From positions 62,001-126,000 of the forward strand of contig NZ_JABASU010000006.1 of NCBI RefSeq assembly GCF_016107555.1: DNA of 64,000 nt. Direction: 5' to 3'. The stretch is from Psychrobacter celer. GTDB lineage: Bacteria; Pseudomonadota; Gammaproteobacteria; Pseudomonadales; Moraxellaceae. The notes beneath the pieces are model-generated. The model was given only the letters and a program-made list of their open reading frames with translations. It searched no databases and was not told where the DNA came from. A program made the translations under genes and the position numbers. Below are positions 8,739 through 18,472 of the stretch, one piece after another; within the stretch, counting starts at the first letter, position 1, and each line of letters opens with the position of its first letter.

Positions 8739-10508
8739 ATGAATACGAAACCACGTGCGATCGTGATGATGATAAGTGTGGCGATGGCTGCTATGAGCAT
8801 GTCAGCAAACGCCGTCAGTTATGCCGAGCAAATGGCAGGCTCTAGCTTTGGTACAAGCGCCAATAATGCCAGCCAAGATCAAAATCGCAATAATATCAAT
8901 GTTTCAACCCAAGCGTTTGCTGGCGGTGTACCTGGACAGGCCACCAGCCAAGAAGCGGTGAATGCCGCCAGCTTGCCCAGTCAGTCGGTTATTAACACCA
9001 CCCGCCCTTACCAAGACATCAACACCCAAGACATGATGTTTGGTGAGCAGCTATTTCGCGGGGCTTTTTCGACCACCTCCGGCTCGACCTTTAACGACAG
9101 CTATGTGATAAACCCAGGCGACAATGTCCAAGTACGCATGTGGGGCGCTTATCAATTTGCCTCCACCATGACAGTCGATCCACAAGGCAATATTTTCTTG
9201 CCAAACGTCGGTCCGGTACGTATCGCTGGGGTTCAAAACGGCAACTTACAAAACGTAGTCAAAAGCGCGGTCAATCGTATTTATCGCTCAAACGTCGGCG
9301 TCTATGCTTCTTTAGAGCAAGCACAGCCGGTCAAAGTATTTGTCACCGGTTTTGTCAAGCAGCCTGGTTATTATGGCGGGCTGGCGGCGGACTCGGTGCT
9401 GTCTTATCTCGACAGAGCGGGCGGCGTCGACCCGACACGCGGCAGCTTTATCGACATTCAGATCAAACGCAATGGCCAAATGCTCCAGCAAGTCAATCTT
9501 TATGATTTTTTATTGGCCGGTAAGTTGCAGCCTTTTGCCTTTCGTGATGGTGATGTGATTACAGTGGCCCCGCAGAAAAAAACCTTTGCCGTGAGTGGTG
9601 AGGTGCAAAACGAGTATACATTTGAGTTTGATGTCAACGATCTGACCATCGGTGATGTCTTGCAAGTGGCCAATCCTGCCGCAAACGCCACCAACGTCAG
9701 TATTACCCGCAGTGCAGGCCGCGCCCAGACGGCGGAGTACTACTCACTGGCAGAGGCGCAAAACGTGCCTGTCTATAATGGTGATCAGATGGTGGTGACC
9801 TCAGATCGCTATGCTGGGACGATTGCAGTGCAGGTGAAAGGAGCACATACGGGCAATGGCGCGATGGTGGTGCCTTATGGCGCCCGTCTCAAAGACATCG
9901 TGCCGCAATTGCAGCCAAGCCCGCTGGCTAAGTTGACACATTTGACCATTTATCGTCAGTCAGTCGCTGAGCAGCAAAAACGCATGATCAATGAGTCGCT
10001 TGATCGTCTAGAAGAGCTGACACTTGCCACGCAGTCAACGACTCGTGAAGAGGCCGCACTGCGTCAAGATGATGCCGCTTTGGTCAAGCAGTTTGTGGCA
10101 AAAGCGCGAAATGTACAGCCAGATGGTCAGATCGTTGTGGTGCCAAACTCATGGCAAGACATTATCCTTCAGCAAGGTGATGTCATCGAGATCCCCGCGC
10201 AGACGTCTGTGATTACGGTCAATGGACAGGTACGCGCGCAAGGGGCGTTGACCTTTAACCCAGATTATACCGTCGGCGATTATGTGGCCAATTCAGGCGG
10301 CTTTGGTGATAATGCAGATACCAAAGAGATTTTGGTTATCCATCAAAATGGCGCCAGCGAAGTGGTGAATACCGCTTATCGTATCCAGCAAGGCGATGAG
10401 ATTATGGTGTTGCCAAAGGTTAAGACCAAGCGAGTAGAGATTGCGCGCGGACTGTCGCAGATTTTCTATCAGTTGGCCATCGCTGCAAAAGTGGTGCTGG
10501 ATCTATAA
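8739..10508 (+). CDS. kpsD: Capsule polysaccharide export outer-membrane/periplasmic protein (KpsD/Wza-like)
   Basis: The protein (589 residues) carries a cleavable signal peptide (about residues 1-25, ending SANA). The polysaccharide export domain begins with NPGDNVQVRMWGAYQ and TVDPQGNIFLPNVGPV (about residues 125-160). Beta-grasp SLBB-type repeats follow, recognisable from VFVTGFVKQPGYYGG, FAVSGEVQNEYTFEF and ITVNGQVRAQGALTF. The length is close to the non-lipidated KpsD of E. coli group 2 capsules rather than to the shorter lipoprotein CtrA/Wza, and no lipobox is seen. It forms the periplasmic and outer-membrane part of the exporter with KpsM, T and E. Confidence 0.9.
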   Translation: MNTKPRAIVMMISVAMAAMSMSANAVSYAEQMAGSSFGTSANNASQDQNRNNINVSTQAFAGGVPGQATSQEAVNAASLPSQSVINTTRPYQDINTQDMMFGEQLFRGAFSTTSGSTFNDSYVINPGDNVQVRMWGAYQFASTMTVDPQGNIFLPNVGPVRIAGVQNGNLQNVVKSAVNRIYRSNVGVYASLEQAQPVKVFVTGFVKQPGYYGGLAADSVLSYLDRAGGVDPTRGSFIDIQIKRNGQMLQQVNLYDFLLAGKLQPFAFRDGDVITVAPQKKTFAVSGEVQNEYTFEFDVNDLTIGDVLQVANPAANATNVSITRSAGRAQTAEYYSLAEAQNVPVYNGDQMVVTSDRYAGTIAVQVKGAHTGNGAMVVPYGARLKDIVPQLQPSPLAKLTHLTIYRQSVAEQQKRMINESLDRLEELTLATQSTTREEAALRQDDAALVKQFVAKARNVQPDGQIVVVPNSWQDIILQQGDVIEIPAQTSVITVNGQVRAQGALTFNPDYTVGDYVANSGGFGDNADTKEILVIHQNGASEVVNTAYRIQQGDEIMVLPKVKTKRVEIARGLSQIFYQLAIAAKVVLDL

Positions 10509-10551
10509 CGACTGATAGGCGTTTTATAGAATAAGGTGTTTATACTAAAAT

Positions 10552-10575
10552 ATCAGTGATTGGTAAATCACTGAT
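10552..10575 (+). other. Intergenic hairpin before kpsC
   Basis: A perfect 10-bp inverted repeat, ATCAGTGATT and its complement, is separated by 4 nt and lies 16 bp before the kpsC start. No T-run follows, so it is more likely an mRNA stability or translation element than a terminator. Confidence 0.55.
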
Positions 10576-10590
10576 TGACAAGGGGAAGTA

Positions 10591-13185
10591 ATGGCAAACA
10601 GCGTCACAAAAGAAGGCAAAAGCGCCTCTATATCGGCCTTTGATGATACGCTGTTTTTGCCCTTAACCCAGCGCTTGCAGCCGATGCAACTGGCGGTAAT
10701 TGGTAAAGGTATGCAGCGTAATAATCTTTTGCTGCCACAAGTGCTGCATGCTGATATTCAGCGCTGGTATCCGTGGTCAGCAAGGCAACAAGGTGTCACG
10801 GCTCCTGCTGCATCACTGATGTCTAGGTTGCCCTTACCAAACCGTATCAAGAATCAGATCAAAATCATATCGAAGCCTCAGCCTGAGGCTTTTATCGGTT
10901 GGGGACGCAAAAAAAGCTTTCAGCGCGCCCACAAAGCCGCCAGCAAACAAAGCTGTGCTGCGCTGAGTATCGAAGACGGCTTTTTACGCTCACTAGACTC
11001 TGGCATCAGTAGCCGCCATGCTGTCAGTGTGGTCGTCGATGATGTGGGTATTTATTTTGATTTGACCCAAAGCTCGCGCTTAGAGCAGCTTATCGTTGCT
11101 CGTACCAGCTTTGACACTCATAACAATCGTGACAGTGCTGGGCATCATTCGCTGCATCACAGTCGTGCTCAGCAGCTGATGTCACGCATCTGTGCAGAAA
11201 AGCTGAGTAAATATAATGCGGTGACGACTTGCCCCTCACTCAATGAGTTGGCAAACAGTAAAGCGGCAAAGCGAAAAGTCGCCAGTACCGCAAACACTCC
11301 TCGGCAGCCACATATCTTATTAATCGATCAAGTCGTAGGCGATGCCTCTGTCAAAGGAGCTGGTGCAGATAAACGTCAGTTTAGGCGTATGCTAAAAGCC
11401 GCTTGCCGCAATCATCCGAATGCCCATATTTGGATAAAAGCACACCCTGCCGCCCGCACAGGCTATCTGACTGGTCTCAAGCTACCCAAAAATGTGCAGG
11501 TGTTGACACAAGTGCTCAATCCTATCGCTTTACTGACGCAGGTCGATCATGTGTATACAGTCAGCTCGCATATGGGTTTTGAGGCGCTGATGCTCGGCAA
11601 GCAGGTGCATTGTTTTGGGGTCAACTGGTATAGTGGCTGGGGGCTGACAGATGATAGCGGTGCGCCCAAACGCTTGTATCATACTGTCATGCACCGTCGT
11701 CAAAAATTTGCGAAGGGTTTGCCGCCGTCCAAACCACAGCCTAATTCAGCCTTATTTCCACCAGCTTTTTCTCAAACGACGTCTAAAACCAATATGGCGA
11801 GAAACGTGAGCGCAACTTTAGAGGTGTTGTTTTATAGCGCTTATGTCGATTATAGTCACTATGTCGATCCTGCGAGCAGCAAAGCTTGCGACATAGAGGC
11901 GGCGATTGAGTGGCTGGTGACCAACCGTCACTGGCAGTCGCAGCTGGCAGGTCGTTTGACGGTTTATGAATTTAGCCGCTGGAAGCTGCCATTCGTTAAG
12001 GCTTTTGTGGATCTGCCGCGTACCGATTTGTTTATAAAACCAAAACCTCGCCTAAAAAACCTGCTGCATCCCGATCATTTACGGGTGGATTATCAGCAGC
12101 CGTTACTGGTTTGGGGCTTAGCAAAGCGGCAGCAGGTACAACAAAAACGCCAGCGCAAGCAGATAGGTTTTGGTGCAGATAGCCCAGCTATCTACTGTAT
12201 GGAAGATGGTTTTATCCGCTCCAACGGTCTGGGCGCAACGCTACTGGCGCCTTTATCTGTGGTGATAGACAGACAAGGCATCTATTACGACGCCACCGCG
12301 CCCTCGGATTTGGAGACGCTGCTACGCCACTGTCAGCCGCTAAGTCAGTCGCAGCGTCAGCGCGTCCAAAACCTACAAACCAAACTGCTCACCCAGCGAG
12401 TCAGTAAATACAATGTGGGTGCGAGCATCAGTCGTCAGGCAAGTCGTGATGGCAGCTGGCTCATACAGGCAAAGCAGTCTGGCAAGCGTCGCTTCCTCAT
12501 CGTTGGACAAGTAGAAGATGATCTCTCTGTGCAGCACTGCGGGTCAATGATCAAAAAAAACCGTGATCTGATCGCGCGCGTTAGGCAAGATAATCCTGAT
12601 GCATATCTCATTTATAAACCGCATCCTGATGTGGAGGCAGGGCTGCGCGCTGGCAAGGTAGGCGCTGATGGCTTACAGCTGGTAGATGCGGTCGCTTATG
12701 ATACCGCGATGCCTGACTGCCTAGAAGGGGTCGATGCGGTGCATACCATCAGCTCGTTGACAGGCTTTGAGGCGCTGCTTCGTGGTTTGAGTGTGACGTG
12801 TTATGGTCTGCCGTTTTATGCAGGGTGGGGGCTGACCACAGATATCGACGCGCAGCTGCCGCCAAAATCTCAATATCTGGCCAGACGTAATCGCGCCACT
12901 CCTTTATCGCTTGAGCAGCTATTGTATTGTACTCTGATTCGCTACCCGTTATATCGCCTGCCAAATGGCCATGGGCTGGCGCAAGTGGAGCAGGTCATCG
13001 ACTATTTGTATCCGCCTGATGACGATGCTTTGATGGCCAGTTCAGAGGCTTTCATTACTCCCAGCACCAAGAGCCCTATGCGCGCTTTATTACCAACGCC
13101 TACCCAATTAAAACGCCGCGCCGCGACGCGTTTTATGCAGTATCGCCATCAGTGGCAACAGCGTCTAAGTAATAAACCGCACTAA
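10591..13185 (+). CDS. kpsC: Capsule polysaccharide beta-Kdo transferase KpsC/LipA-like, two-domain
   Basis: KpsC-type enzymes build the poly-Kdo linker that attaches group 2/3 capsules to lysophosphatidylglycerol. The 864-residue protein contains two related halves. The first has FIGWGRKKS (about residue 100), SIEDGFLRS (about 127) and SVVVDDVGIYFD. The second repeats the pattern with LLVWGLAKR (about 504), CMEDGFIRS (about 536) and SVVIDRQGIYYD. Each half also carries an IKAHPAA or YKPHPDVEAG segment and a SSxxGFEALxxG segment (SSHMGFEALMLG, SSLTGFEALLRG). This matches the dual GT99/GT107 layout known for KpsC. It is longer than E. coli KpsC (about 675 residues), with a longer N-terminus and linker. 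Confidence 0.93.
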   Translation: MANSVTKEGKSASISAFDDTLFLPLTQRLQPMQLAVIGKGMQRNNLLLPQVLHADIQRWYPWSARQQGVTAPAASLMSRLPLPNRIKNQIKIISKPQPEAFIGWGRKKSFQRAHKAASKQSCAALSIEDGFLRSLDSGISSRHAVSVVVDDVGIYFDLTQSSRLEQLIVARTSFDTHNNRDSAGHHSLHHSRAQQLMSRICAEKLSKYNAVTTCPSLNELANSKAAKRKVASTANTPRQPHILLIDQVVGDASVKGAGADKRQFRRMLKAACRNHPNAHIWIKAHPAARTGYLTGLKLPKNVQVLTQVLNPIALLTQVDHVYTVSSHMGFEALMLGKQVHCFGVNWYSGWGLTDDSGAPKRLYHTVMHRRQKFAKGLPPSKPQPNSALFPPAFSQTTSKTNMARNVSATLEVLFYSAYVDYSHYVDPASSKACDIEAAIEWLVTNRHWQSQLAGRLTVYEFSRWKLPFVKAFVDLPRTDLFIKPKPRLKNLLHPDHLRVDYQQPLLVWGLAKRQQVQQKRQRKQIGFGADSPAIYCMEDGFIRSNGLGATLLAPLSVVIDRQGIYYDATAPSDLETLLRHCQPLSQSQRQRVQNLQTKLLTQRVSKYNVGASISRQASRDGSWLIQAKQSGKRRFLIVGQVEDDLSVQHCGSMIKKNRDLIARVRQDNPDAYLIYKPHPDVEAGLRAGKVGADGLQLVDAVAYDTAMPDCLEGVDAVHTISSLTGFEALLRGLSVTCYGLPFYAGWGLTTDIDAQLPPKSQYLARRNRATPLSLEQLLYCTLIRYPLYRLPNGHGLAQVEQVIDYLYPPDDDALMASSEAFITPSTKSPMRALLPTPTQLKRRAATRFMQYRHQWQQRLSNKPH

Positions 13186-13215
13186 CCTTATCTCAACAAT
13201 CAACGTAAATACCCT

Positions 13216-13244
13216 GCGACAATCATGCCTTTTTTAGGTATAAT
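13216..13244 (+). promoter_or_regulatory. Possible promoter upstream of kpsS
   Basis: GCGACA (13216-13221) and a consensus TATAAT (13239-13244) are 17 bp apart. A separate start here would allow kpsS to be transcribed apart from the kpsM promoter. Confidence 0.45.
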
Positions 13245-13328
13245 TGCCTGTCGTTTATGCGGTTTTTTTGTATATTGGCCTGTTTTAATGCGACCTTCTT
13301 TTTCTTTTATTAATGGTAATTTGATACT

Positions 13329-14567
13329 ATGACAGCTTCGATGTCTCATTTGCTTACTCATCGACATGTCTTGCTATTACAAGGAAAAATGGGCGGGTTT
13401 TTTCATCGTTTCTCAAGTTTTTTGCAGACGCAAGATATCAAGGTCAGCAAGATTAACTTTAATGCTGGCGATGCGCTGTTTTATCATCATCCCAATACTT
13501 ACGAATACACAGGCACATTGGCGCAGTTTTCGTCGTGGTTGTCTGCTTTTATTCAAGAGCAAGGGGTCGATGCCATCGTCTGCTTTGGCGACTGCCGTCC
13601 GCACCATACTCAAGCGGCGCGGGTCGGTGAGCAGCTAGGCACCTCATTTTTCGTATTTGAAGAAGGCTATTTGCGCCCTGATTACATCACCTTGCAAGAG
13701 CATGGCATCAATGGCTACTCACGCCTCAATACGGCTGATATCAAGGCGCTGAAAAAAGCCAACGACCAACCGCTATATACGCATAATCGCTTTTATCGCT
13801 TGAGCGTCGCGGCTGTCGTTTACTATGCGGCCACTTGGCTGTATAAAAGCCGCTACCCGCATTATTCCCACTATCGTGGCATGACCGCCTGGCAAGAGGG
13901 AATCGCTTGGCTAAAAGCGCCGTGGCGCAAGCTGCGTGGCTACTTACCTGACAAGCGCTTACAACAGCGGCTAACGCGGCAAGATAGCAATAATTATTTT
14001 TTGATTAGCTTACAGGTGCATAATGACTCGCAAATCACTCATCACAGTGACTATCGTGATGTGGTGCAGTTTATTGACGAGGCCATCGCAAGTTTTGCCC
14101 ATCATGCTGATGCTGCGCAGCTGCTGGTATTTAAGCATCATCCGCTAGACCGAGGTCATCGGGATTATCGTGAGTTGATAGCAAGTTTGGCAGCGCGCTA
14201 CCAAGTCGCAAACCGAGTGTTTTATGGCTGTGATATGCATCTGCCCACCTTGATTAAGCACAGTATCGGAATGGTCACCATCAATAGCACCACGGGTCTA
14301 CAATCGGTATATCATAAAAAACCGACCAAAGTTATGGGCCGCGCTATCTATGACACTCCCAAACTGACGGATCAAAAGCCACTCGATAAATTCTGGCAGC
14401 AGCCAAAGGGCCCCGACAACGAGTTTTATCTGCGCTTTCGTGAGTATCTGATAGAGCAAACTCAGCTAAATGGTGCTTTTTATGGCAAGTCGCCATGGAT
14501 ATATAAGTATCTGAGCGCGACAAAAGACACTGACGATTCGGCGTTCTCTGAGAGTAAGATGCCCTAA
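13329..14567 (+). CDS. kpsS: Capsule polysaccharide Kdo transferase KpsS/LipB-like
   Basis: KpsS adds the first beta-Kdo residue to the phosphatidylglycerol acceptor, the step before KpsC. The 412-residue length matches the family (about 390-420). Visible family features are LLLQGKMGGFFHRFSSFL at the N-terminus, CFGDCRPHHTQA, VFEEGYLRPDYITL (an EEGYLRPD motif related to the EDGF motifs of KpsC), VFKHHPLDRGHRDY, and TINSTTGLQSVYH near the C-terminus. It closes the cluster. The 143-bp gap after kpsC holds a candidate promoter. Confidence 0.93.
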   Translation: MTASMSHLLTHRHVLLLQGKMGGFFHRFSSFLQTQDIKVSKINFNAGDALFYHHPNTYEYTGTLAQFSSWLSAFIQEQGVDAIVCFGDCRPHHTQAARVGEQLGTSFFVFEEGYLRPDYITLQEHGINGYSRLNTADIKALKKANDQPLYTHNRFYRLSVAAVVYYAATWLYKSRYPHYSHYRGMTAWQEGIAWLKAPWRKLRGYLPDKRLQQRLTRQDSNNYFLISLQVHNDSQITHHSDYRDVVQFIDEAIASFAHHADAAQLLVFKHHPLDRGHRDYRELIASLAARYQVANRVFYGCDMHLPTLIKHSIGMVTINSTTGLQSVYHKKPTKVMGRAIYDTPKLTDQKPLDKFWQQPKGPDNEFYLRFREYLIEQTQLNGAFYGKSPWIYKYLSATKDTDDSAFSESKMP

Positions 14568-14955
14568 AAAATAACGGGGATAAACGTGAAATATCGCAAA
14601 AGACACAGGCGCGATAAACAAATTAGCCAACAATCTGTTGCCTTCTTTTTTTCTGTAGCGTTATCGGCTTGTAACCTCACTGGTAAATCCTCTGCCAACA
14701 AATAAAATCGCCTTACTTTATAGTGGAAAACTGCTAGAATACGCTTTTATGTTTGCGCATAACGGTTGGTGTCTTCAGTGGTTGATTAAAGACAGTGATA
14801 CCGGATGTCGGTCTGATAATGTCTGGATCTTTATGGCTCATTTATAGGCCGCCAGTTTTTAGATAGCGACTTTTTAGATAGCGACCGTGTGACATGCGCC
14901 TGACAGCATTTGCTCGAATCTTTTATTCTATCACCCTTAATTTAGTAGGCGCTTT
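14568..14955. other. Intergenic region between kpsS and lepA
   Basis: This stretch of 388 bp has no supportable gene. It contains a candidate lepA promoter (14713-14740). I found neither a clear terminator for kpsS nor a repeat of the tRNA-Met 3' end that would mark the far border of an integrated island. Confidence 0.6.
14713..14740 (+). promoter_or_regulatory. Candidate lepA promoter (extended -10)
   Basis: TTACTT and TAGAAT are 16 bp apart, and the -10 is preceded by TGC. It would give a leader of about 210 nt. Confidence 0.4.
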
Positions 14956-16755
14956 GTGACTGCATTAGCAAATATTCGTAACTTTTCAATCATTGCCCAC
15001 ATCGATCATGGCAAGTCGACGCTTGCCGATCGTTTTATCCAGATGTGCGGTGCCTTGCAAGATCGCGAGATGCAAGCGCAGGTACTCGACTCCATGGATA
15101 TCGAGCGTGAGCGCGGTATCACGATTAAGGCACAGTCGGTCACTTTGTTTTATGACCATCCAAATGGCGAGCGCTATCAGCTTAACTTTATTGACACACC
15201 AGGCCACGTCGACTTTTCTTATGAAGTGTCGCGCTCACTTGCTGCCTGTGAAGGGGCACTGTTGGTGGTGGACGCCGCGCAAGGCGTCGAAGCACAGTCG
15301 GTGGCCAACTGCTACACCGCGGTCGATCAAGGTTTGGAGGTTATGGCAGTCTTAAATAAAATTGATTTGCCACAAGTAGAGCCTGAGCGCGTGATTCAAG
15401 AGATTGAAGACATCATCGGGATTGAAGCCATTGATGCGCCGCGTGTCTCTGCCAAATCAGGTCTAGGCGTCGATAAGCTATTAGAAACGTTAGTAGATGT
15501 TATCCCTGCGCCAACAGGCGACCGCGAAGCCCCGCTACAAGCCCTTATCATTGACTCTTGGTTTGACAGCTATTTGGGCGTGGTATCGTTGGTTCGTGTC
15601 CGTGAAGGGACGGTGAAAAAAGGCGATAAGATTTATATCAAATCGACCAAAGAGTCTCATCCTGTCAGCTCTATCGGTGTCTTTACGCCAAAACCTGTCG
15701 ACACCGGCGTTCTAGAAGCAGGGGAAGTGGGTTTTGTCATCGCTGGTATCAAGGACATCGCAGGCGCGCCGGTGGGTGATACCATCACGCATGCCAGCAC
15801 GCCTGACGTTGAGCGTATCCCAGGTTTTCAGCAAATCACTCCGCAGGTCTATGCAGGCATGTTCCCTGTCGATGCCAATGATTTTGAAAAATTCCGTGAA
15901 GCCTTACAAAAACTACAAATCAACGACGCCTCGCTTTTCTTTGAGCCAGACACCTCGGATGCGTTAGGGTTTGGTTTCCGCTGTGGCTTTTTGGGCATGC
16001 TGCATATGGAGATTATCCAAGAGCGTTTAGAGCGTGAGTATGACTTGGATTTGATCACCACTGCGCCGTCGGTGATTTATGAGATTGTCAAAAAAAACGG
16101 TGAGATTATCTATGTCGATAACCCATCGAGATTGCCTGAGCCAAACAACATCGAAGAGTTCCGCGAGCCGATTGCCCGTTGTCAGATTTTAGTACCGCAA
16201 GATTACTTGGGCAACGTCATGACTTTGTGTATCGAGCGCCGCGGTGTACAGGTCGATATGCGCTTTATGGGCAAGCAAGTCCAGCTGATCTTTGATATTC
16301 CGATGGGCGAGGTGGTCATGGACTTCTTTGACCGTCTAAAATCAGTCTCGCGCGGCTTTGCCTCATTGGATTATAACTTTGAGCGTTATCAAGTCGATAA
16401 GCTGGTGAAAGTGGATGTACTCATCAATGGTGATCGAGTTGATGCGCTCGCGATGATTGTCCATCAGGACCAAGCACGCTTCCGTGGCAACCAGCTAGTG
16501 ACCAAAATGAAAGAGCTGATTCCGCGTCAGATGTTTGATGTGGCAGTTCAGGCGGCGATTGGTAGCCAAATCATCGGTCGTAGTACGGTCAAAGCCATGC
16601 GTAAAGATGTCCTAGCCAAATGTTATGGCGGTGACGTATCACGTAAGAAAAAGCTGTTGTCTAAGCAAAAAGCGGGTAAAAAACGTATGAAGCAGGTGGG
16701 TAGCGTCGAGATTCCACAAGAAGCCTTCTTAGCCGTGCTGCAAGTGGATAACTAA
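14956..16755 (+). CDS. lepA: Elongation factor 4 (LepA), ribosomal GTPase
   Basis: LepA is a translational GTPase that acts on the ribosome during initiation or elongation under stress. The 599-residue length is standard. Motifs are G1 AHIDHGKST (about residues 14-22), the switch region [10 protein letters not shown]3 DTPGHVDF, G4 NKIDLP, and the LepA-specific C-terminal domain with the basic end [18 protein letters not shown]. The start is GTG at 14956; no better ATG precedes the first motif. It heads the lepA-lepB-rnc-era-recO-pdxJ block. Confidence 0.98.
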   Translation: MTALANIRNFSIIAHIDHGKSTLADRFIQMCGALQDREMQAQVLDSMDIERERGITIKAQSVTLFYDHPNGERYQLNFIDTPGHVDFSYEVSRSLAACEGALLVVDAAQGVEAQSVANCYTAVDQGLEVMAVLNKIDLPQVEPERVIQEIEDIIGIEAIDAPRVSAKSGLGVDKLLETLVDVIPAPTGDREAPLQALIIDSWFDSYLGVVSLVRVREGTVKKGDKIYIKSTKESHPVSSIGVFTPKPVDTGVLEAGEVGFVIAGIKDIAGAPVGDTITHASTPDVERIPGFQQITPQVYAGMFPVDANDFEKFREALQKLQINDASLFFEPDTSDALGFGFRCGFLGMLHMEIIQERLEREYDLDLITTAPSVIYEIVKKNGEIIYVDNPSRLPEPNNIEEFREPIARCQILVPQDYLGNVMTLCIERRGVQVDMRFMGKQVQLIFDIPMGEVVMDFFDRLKSVSRGFASLDYNFERYQVDKLVKVDVLINGDRVDALAMIVHQDQARFRGNQLVTKMKELIPRQMFDVAVQAAIGSQIIGRSTVKAMRKDVLAKCYGGDVSRKKKLLSKQKAGKKRMKQVGSVEIPQEAFLAVLQVDN

Positions 16756-16860
16756 GAGTACATGCTGCTTTGGTAAAGGTTTGATAAAAAATACGTCACA
16801 TATGGTTTGATCTTATCGATGCTGCAATAAGATAAGCCGCTCGTTAATAGGCAAGTTATT

Positions 16861-17763
16861 ATGGATTTTGATTTTAATTTAATTTTAGTGCCATTAACCA
16901 TCGGCTTAGGTATCATTTGGCTATTAGATAAGTTGACCCTCAAACAGCGTAAGACTCGCGGACGTGGCAAGGAGAGCTTATTGGTCCGCTGGGCTTATGA
17001 TTTTTTCCCCGTATTGGCCGTGGTGTTAGTGGTACGCTCATTTTTGATTGAGCCTTTTAATATTCCCTCATCATCGATGGTGCCTACGCTGTACACAGGC
17101 GACTTTATCGCGGTCAATAAGTATGCGTATGGTGTGCGTCTGCCTTTGACGTACAATAAAGTATTGGACACAGGCGAGCCTGAGCATGGCGACGTGGCCG
17201 TGTTTCGCTATCCAGAAAACCCAAGTATTTACTATATAAAGCGTGTGATTGGTCTGCCAGGGGATACGGTGAGCTATGATAACGGGACGCTTGCGATCAA
17301 TGACGTACCAGTAAAAACCAAGCCTGTCAGCTTTACGGCCAATACAGATCTGACGTCTCAGCTTTATTTGCCAGGACAGATTGCCCCCGGTCAAATACTC
17401 ACCGAAGAGAGCGCTGCTGCCATGGGCCAGCAAGAAGAGCGTGAAGCGCAGTATTTTGCCGAAACCCAAGGGGATACGACGCATCTTGTGCGCTATTTGA
17501 CCGATATGAATAGTGCGCAATATGCGCCTTTTTTGCAGCAACAAGCGCCAGAAGTGGTCAGCTCTGAGGGCACACAGTGGCGTATTCAGGTACCAGAAGG
17601 TCAGTATTTTGTGATGGGTGATAACCGTGATCGCAGTGCTGACGGTCGGTTTTGGGGTTTTGTGCCCGAACAAAACCTAGCGGGCAAAGCGGTCTACATC
17701 TGGATGCATAAGCCACCAGGTCTAAACCTGCCCACTTTTGCACGTAACGGTACGATTCACTAA
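16861..17763 (+). CDS. lepB: Signal peptidase I (LepB)
   Basis: LepB cleaves signal peptides of exported proteins at the periplasmic face of the inner membrane. The 300-residue protein has two N-terminal hydrophobic segments (residues about 6-23 and 48-62), the catalytic Ser72 in IPSSSMVPTL and the general base Lys127 in YYIKRVIGLPGD. The later box MGDNRDRSADGRFWG is near residue 255. It follows lepA by about 105 bp, the usual gammaproteobacterial order. Confidence 0.98.
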   Translation: MDFDFNLILVPLTIGLGIIWLLDKLTLKQRKTRGRGKESLLVRWAYDFFPVLAVVLVVRSFLIEPFNIPSSSMVPTLYTGDFIAVNKYAYGVRLPLTYNKVLDTGEPEHGDVAVFRYPENPSIYYIKRVIGLPGDTVSYDNGTLAINDVPVKTKPVSFTANTDLTSQLYLPGQIAPGQILTEESAAAMGQQEEREAQYFAETQGDTTHLVRYLTDMNSAQYAPFLQQQAPEVVSSEGTQWRIQVPEGQYFVMGDNRDRSADGRFWGFVPEQNLAGKAVYIWMHKPPGLNLPTFARNGTIH

Positions 17764-17843
17764 CCGTAAAGGCTGACTAGAGCGCTTCTTCACTTAGGGT
17801 TTGGTTTGAGGCAGCGCGTACAAGCATGATATGTCTGCTGATA

Positions 17844-17873
17844 AAAAATAGCAGCGCCGCTATTGGTTTTTTT
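17844..17873 (+). terminator. Probable terminator after lepB
   Basis: A stem AATAGC (17847-17852) pairs with GCTATT (17859-17864), followed by GG and seven T residues. The two-base gap before the T-run makes it less typical. Confidence 0.5.
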
Positions 17874-17986
17874 ATCGATAATAGTTTTGTGCTAATATTG
17901 TTACTATCTAATTAACGATCGCCTCATAGGTAGGCGGCGGTTAAAAATAGTGATTTATCAATATGGACCAGTAGAGGAAAAGGATC

Positions 17987-18379
17987 ATGCAGCAGATATC
18001 TGGCTCGGCAACGCAGCGCGGTGCAAGTGTGACCAGTATCGTTTTAGTCATTATGGTTTTGGGTGTTGCTGCCAAACTCATCGTTGCTATCGTACCCGCT
18101 CACATCGGTGATTACCAGTTAAATAAGACTTTGAGTGCCCAGCTAAAAGAGTCGAATAAGAATAATGAAACCGCCAGACAGTACGTCGAACGTGTCAATC
18201 GGCAGCTATCTATCAACGCTGATTATGACACCAAAGCAGAAGATGTCTTTACCTTTACCAATAAAAAAACGGGTCAACTGGCGATTCATAAGCAGTATGC
18301 GGTCAACAATAACTTTTTTGGCAATGTCGATATCGTCAATCGTTTTGAGGCCGATATCGATATGAATAGCGCAGAGTAG
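17987..18379 (+). CDS. DUF4845 family membrane protein
   Basis: The product (130 residues) has one N-terminal transmembrane helix (SIVLVIMVLGVAAKLIVAIVP) preceded by RGAS, then a small periplasmic domain. A gene of this kind between lepB and rnc is typical of Pseudomonas and Moraxellaceae and is annotated as DUF4845; its function is not known. The N-terminus resembles a prepilin-like or anchor helix, but lacks a clear G|FTLIE site. A ribosome binding site (AGGAAAAGG) precedes the ATG. Confidence 0.85.
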   Translation: MQQISGSATQRGASVTSIVLVIMVLGVAAKLIVAIVPAHIGDYQLNKTLSAQLKESNKNNETARQYVERVNRQLSINADYDTKAEDVFTFTNKKTGQLAIHKQYAVNNNFFGNVDIVNRFEADIDMNSAE

Positions 18380-18472
18380 CGCAGCTGAGCCGCCGATGAT
18401 TTTTATAGCGCATTTATCATTCCAACCATTCACCACCTCAGTAAAAACAGAAGGGATAACCATAAGCCACGC

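Noticed and set aside
5742-14955. Capsule cluster as a tRNA-integrated genomic island
   Set aside because: No integrase, no attachment-site repeat of the tRNA 3' end and no other mobility gene are present; only weak composition hints remain.
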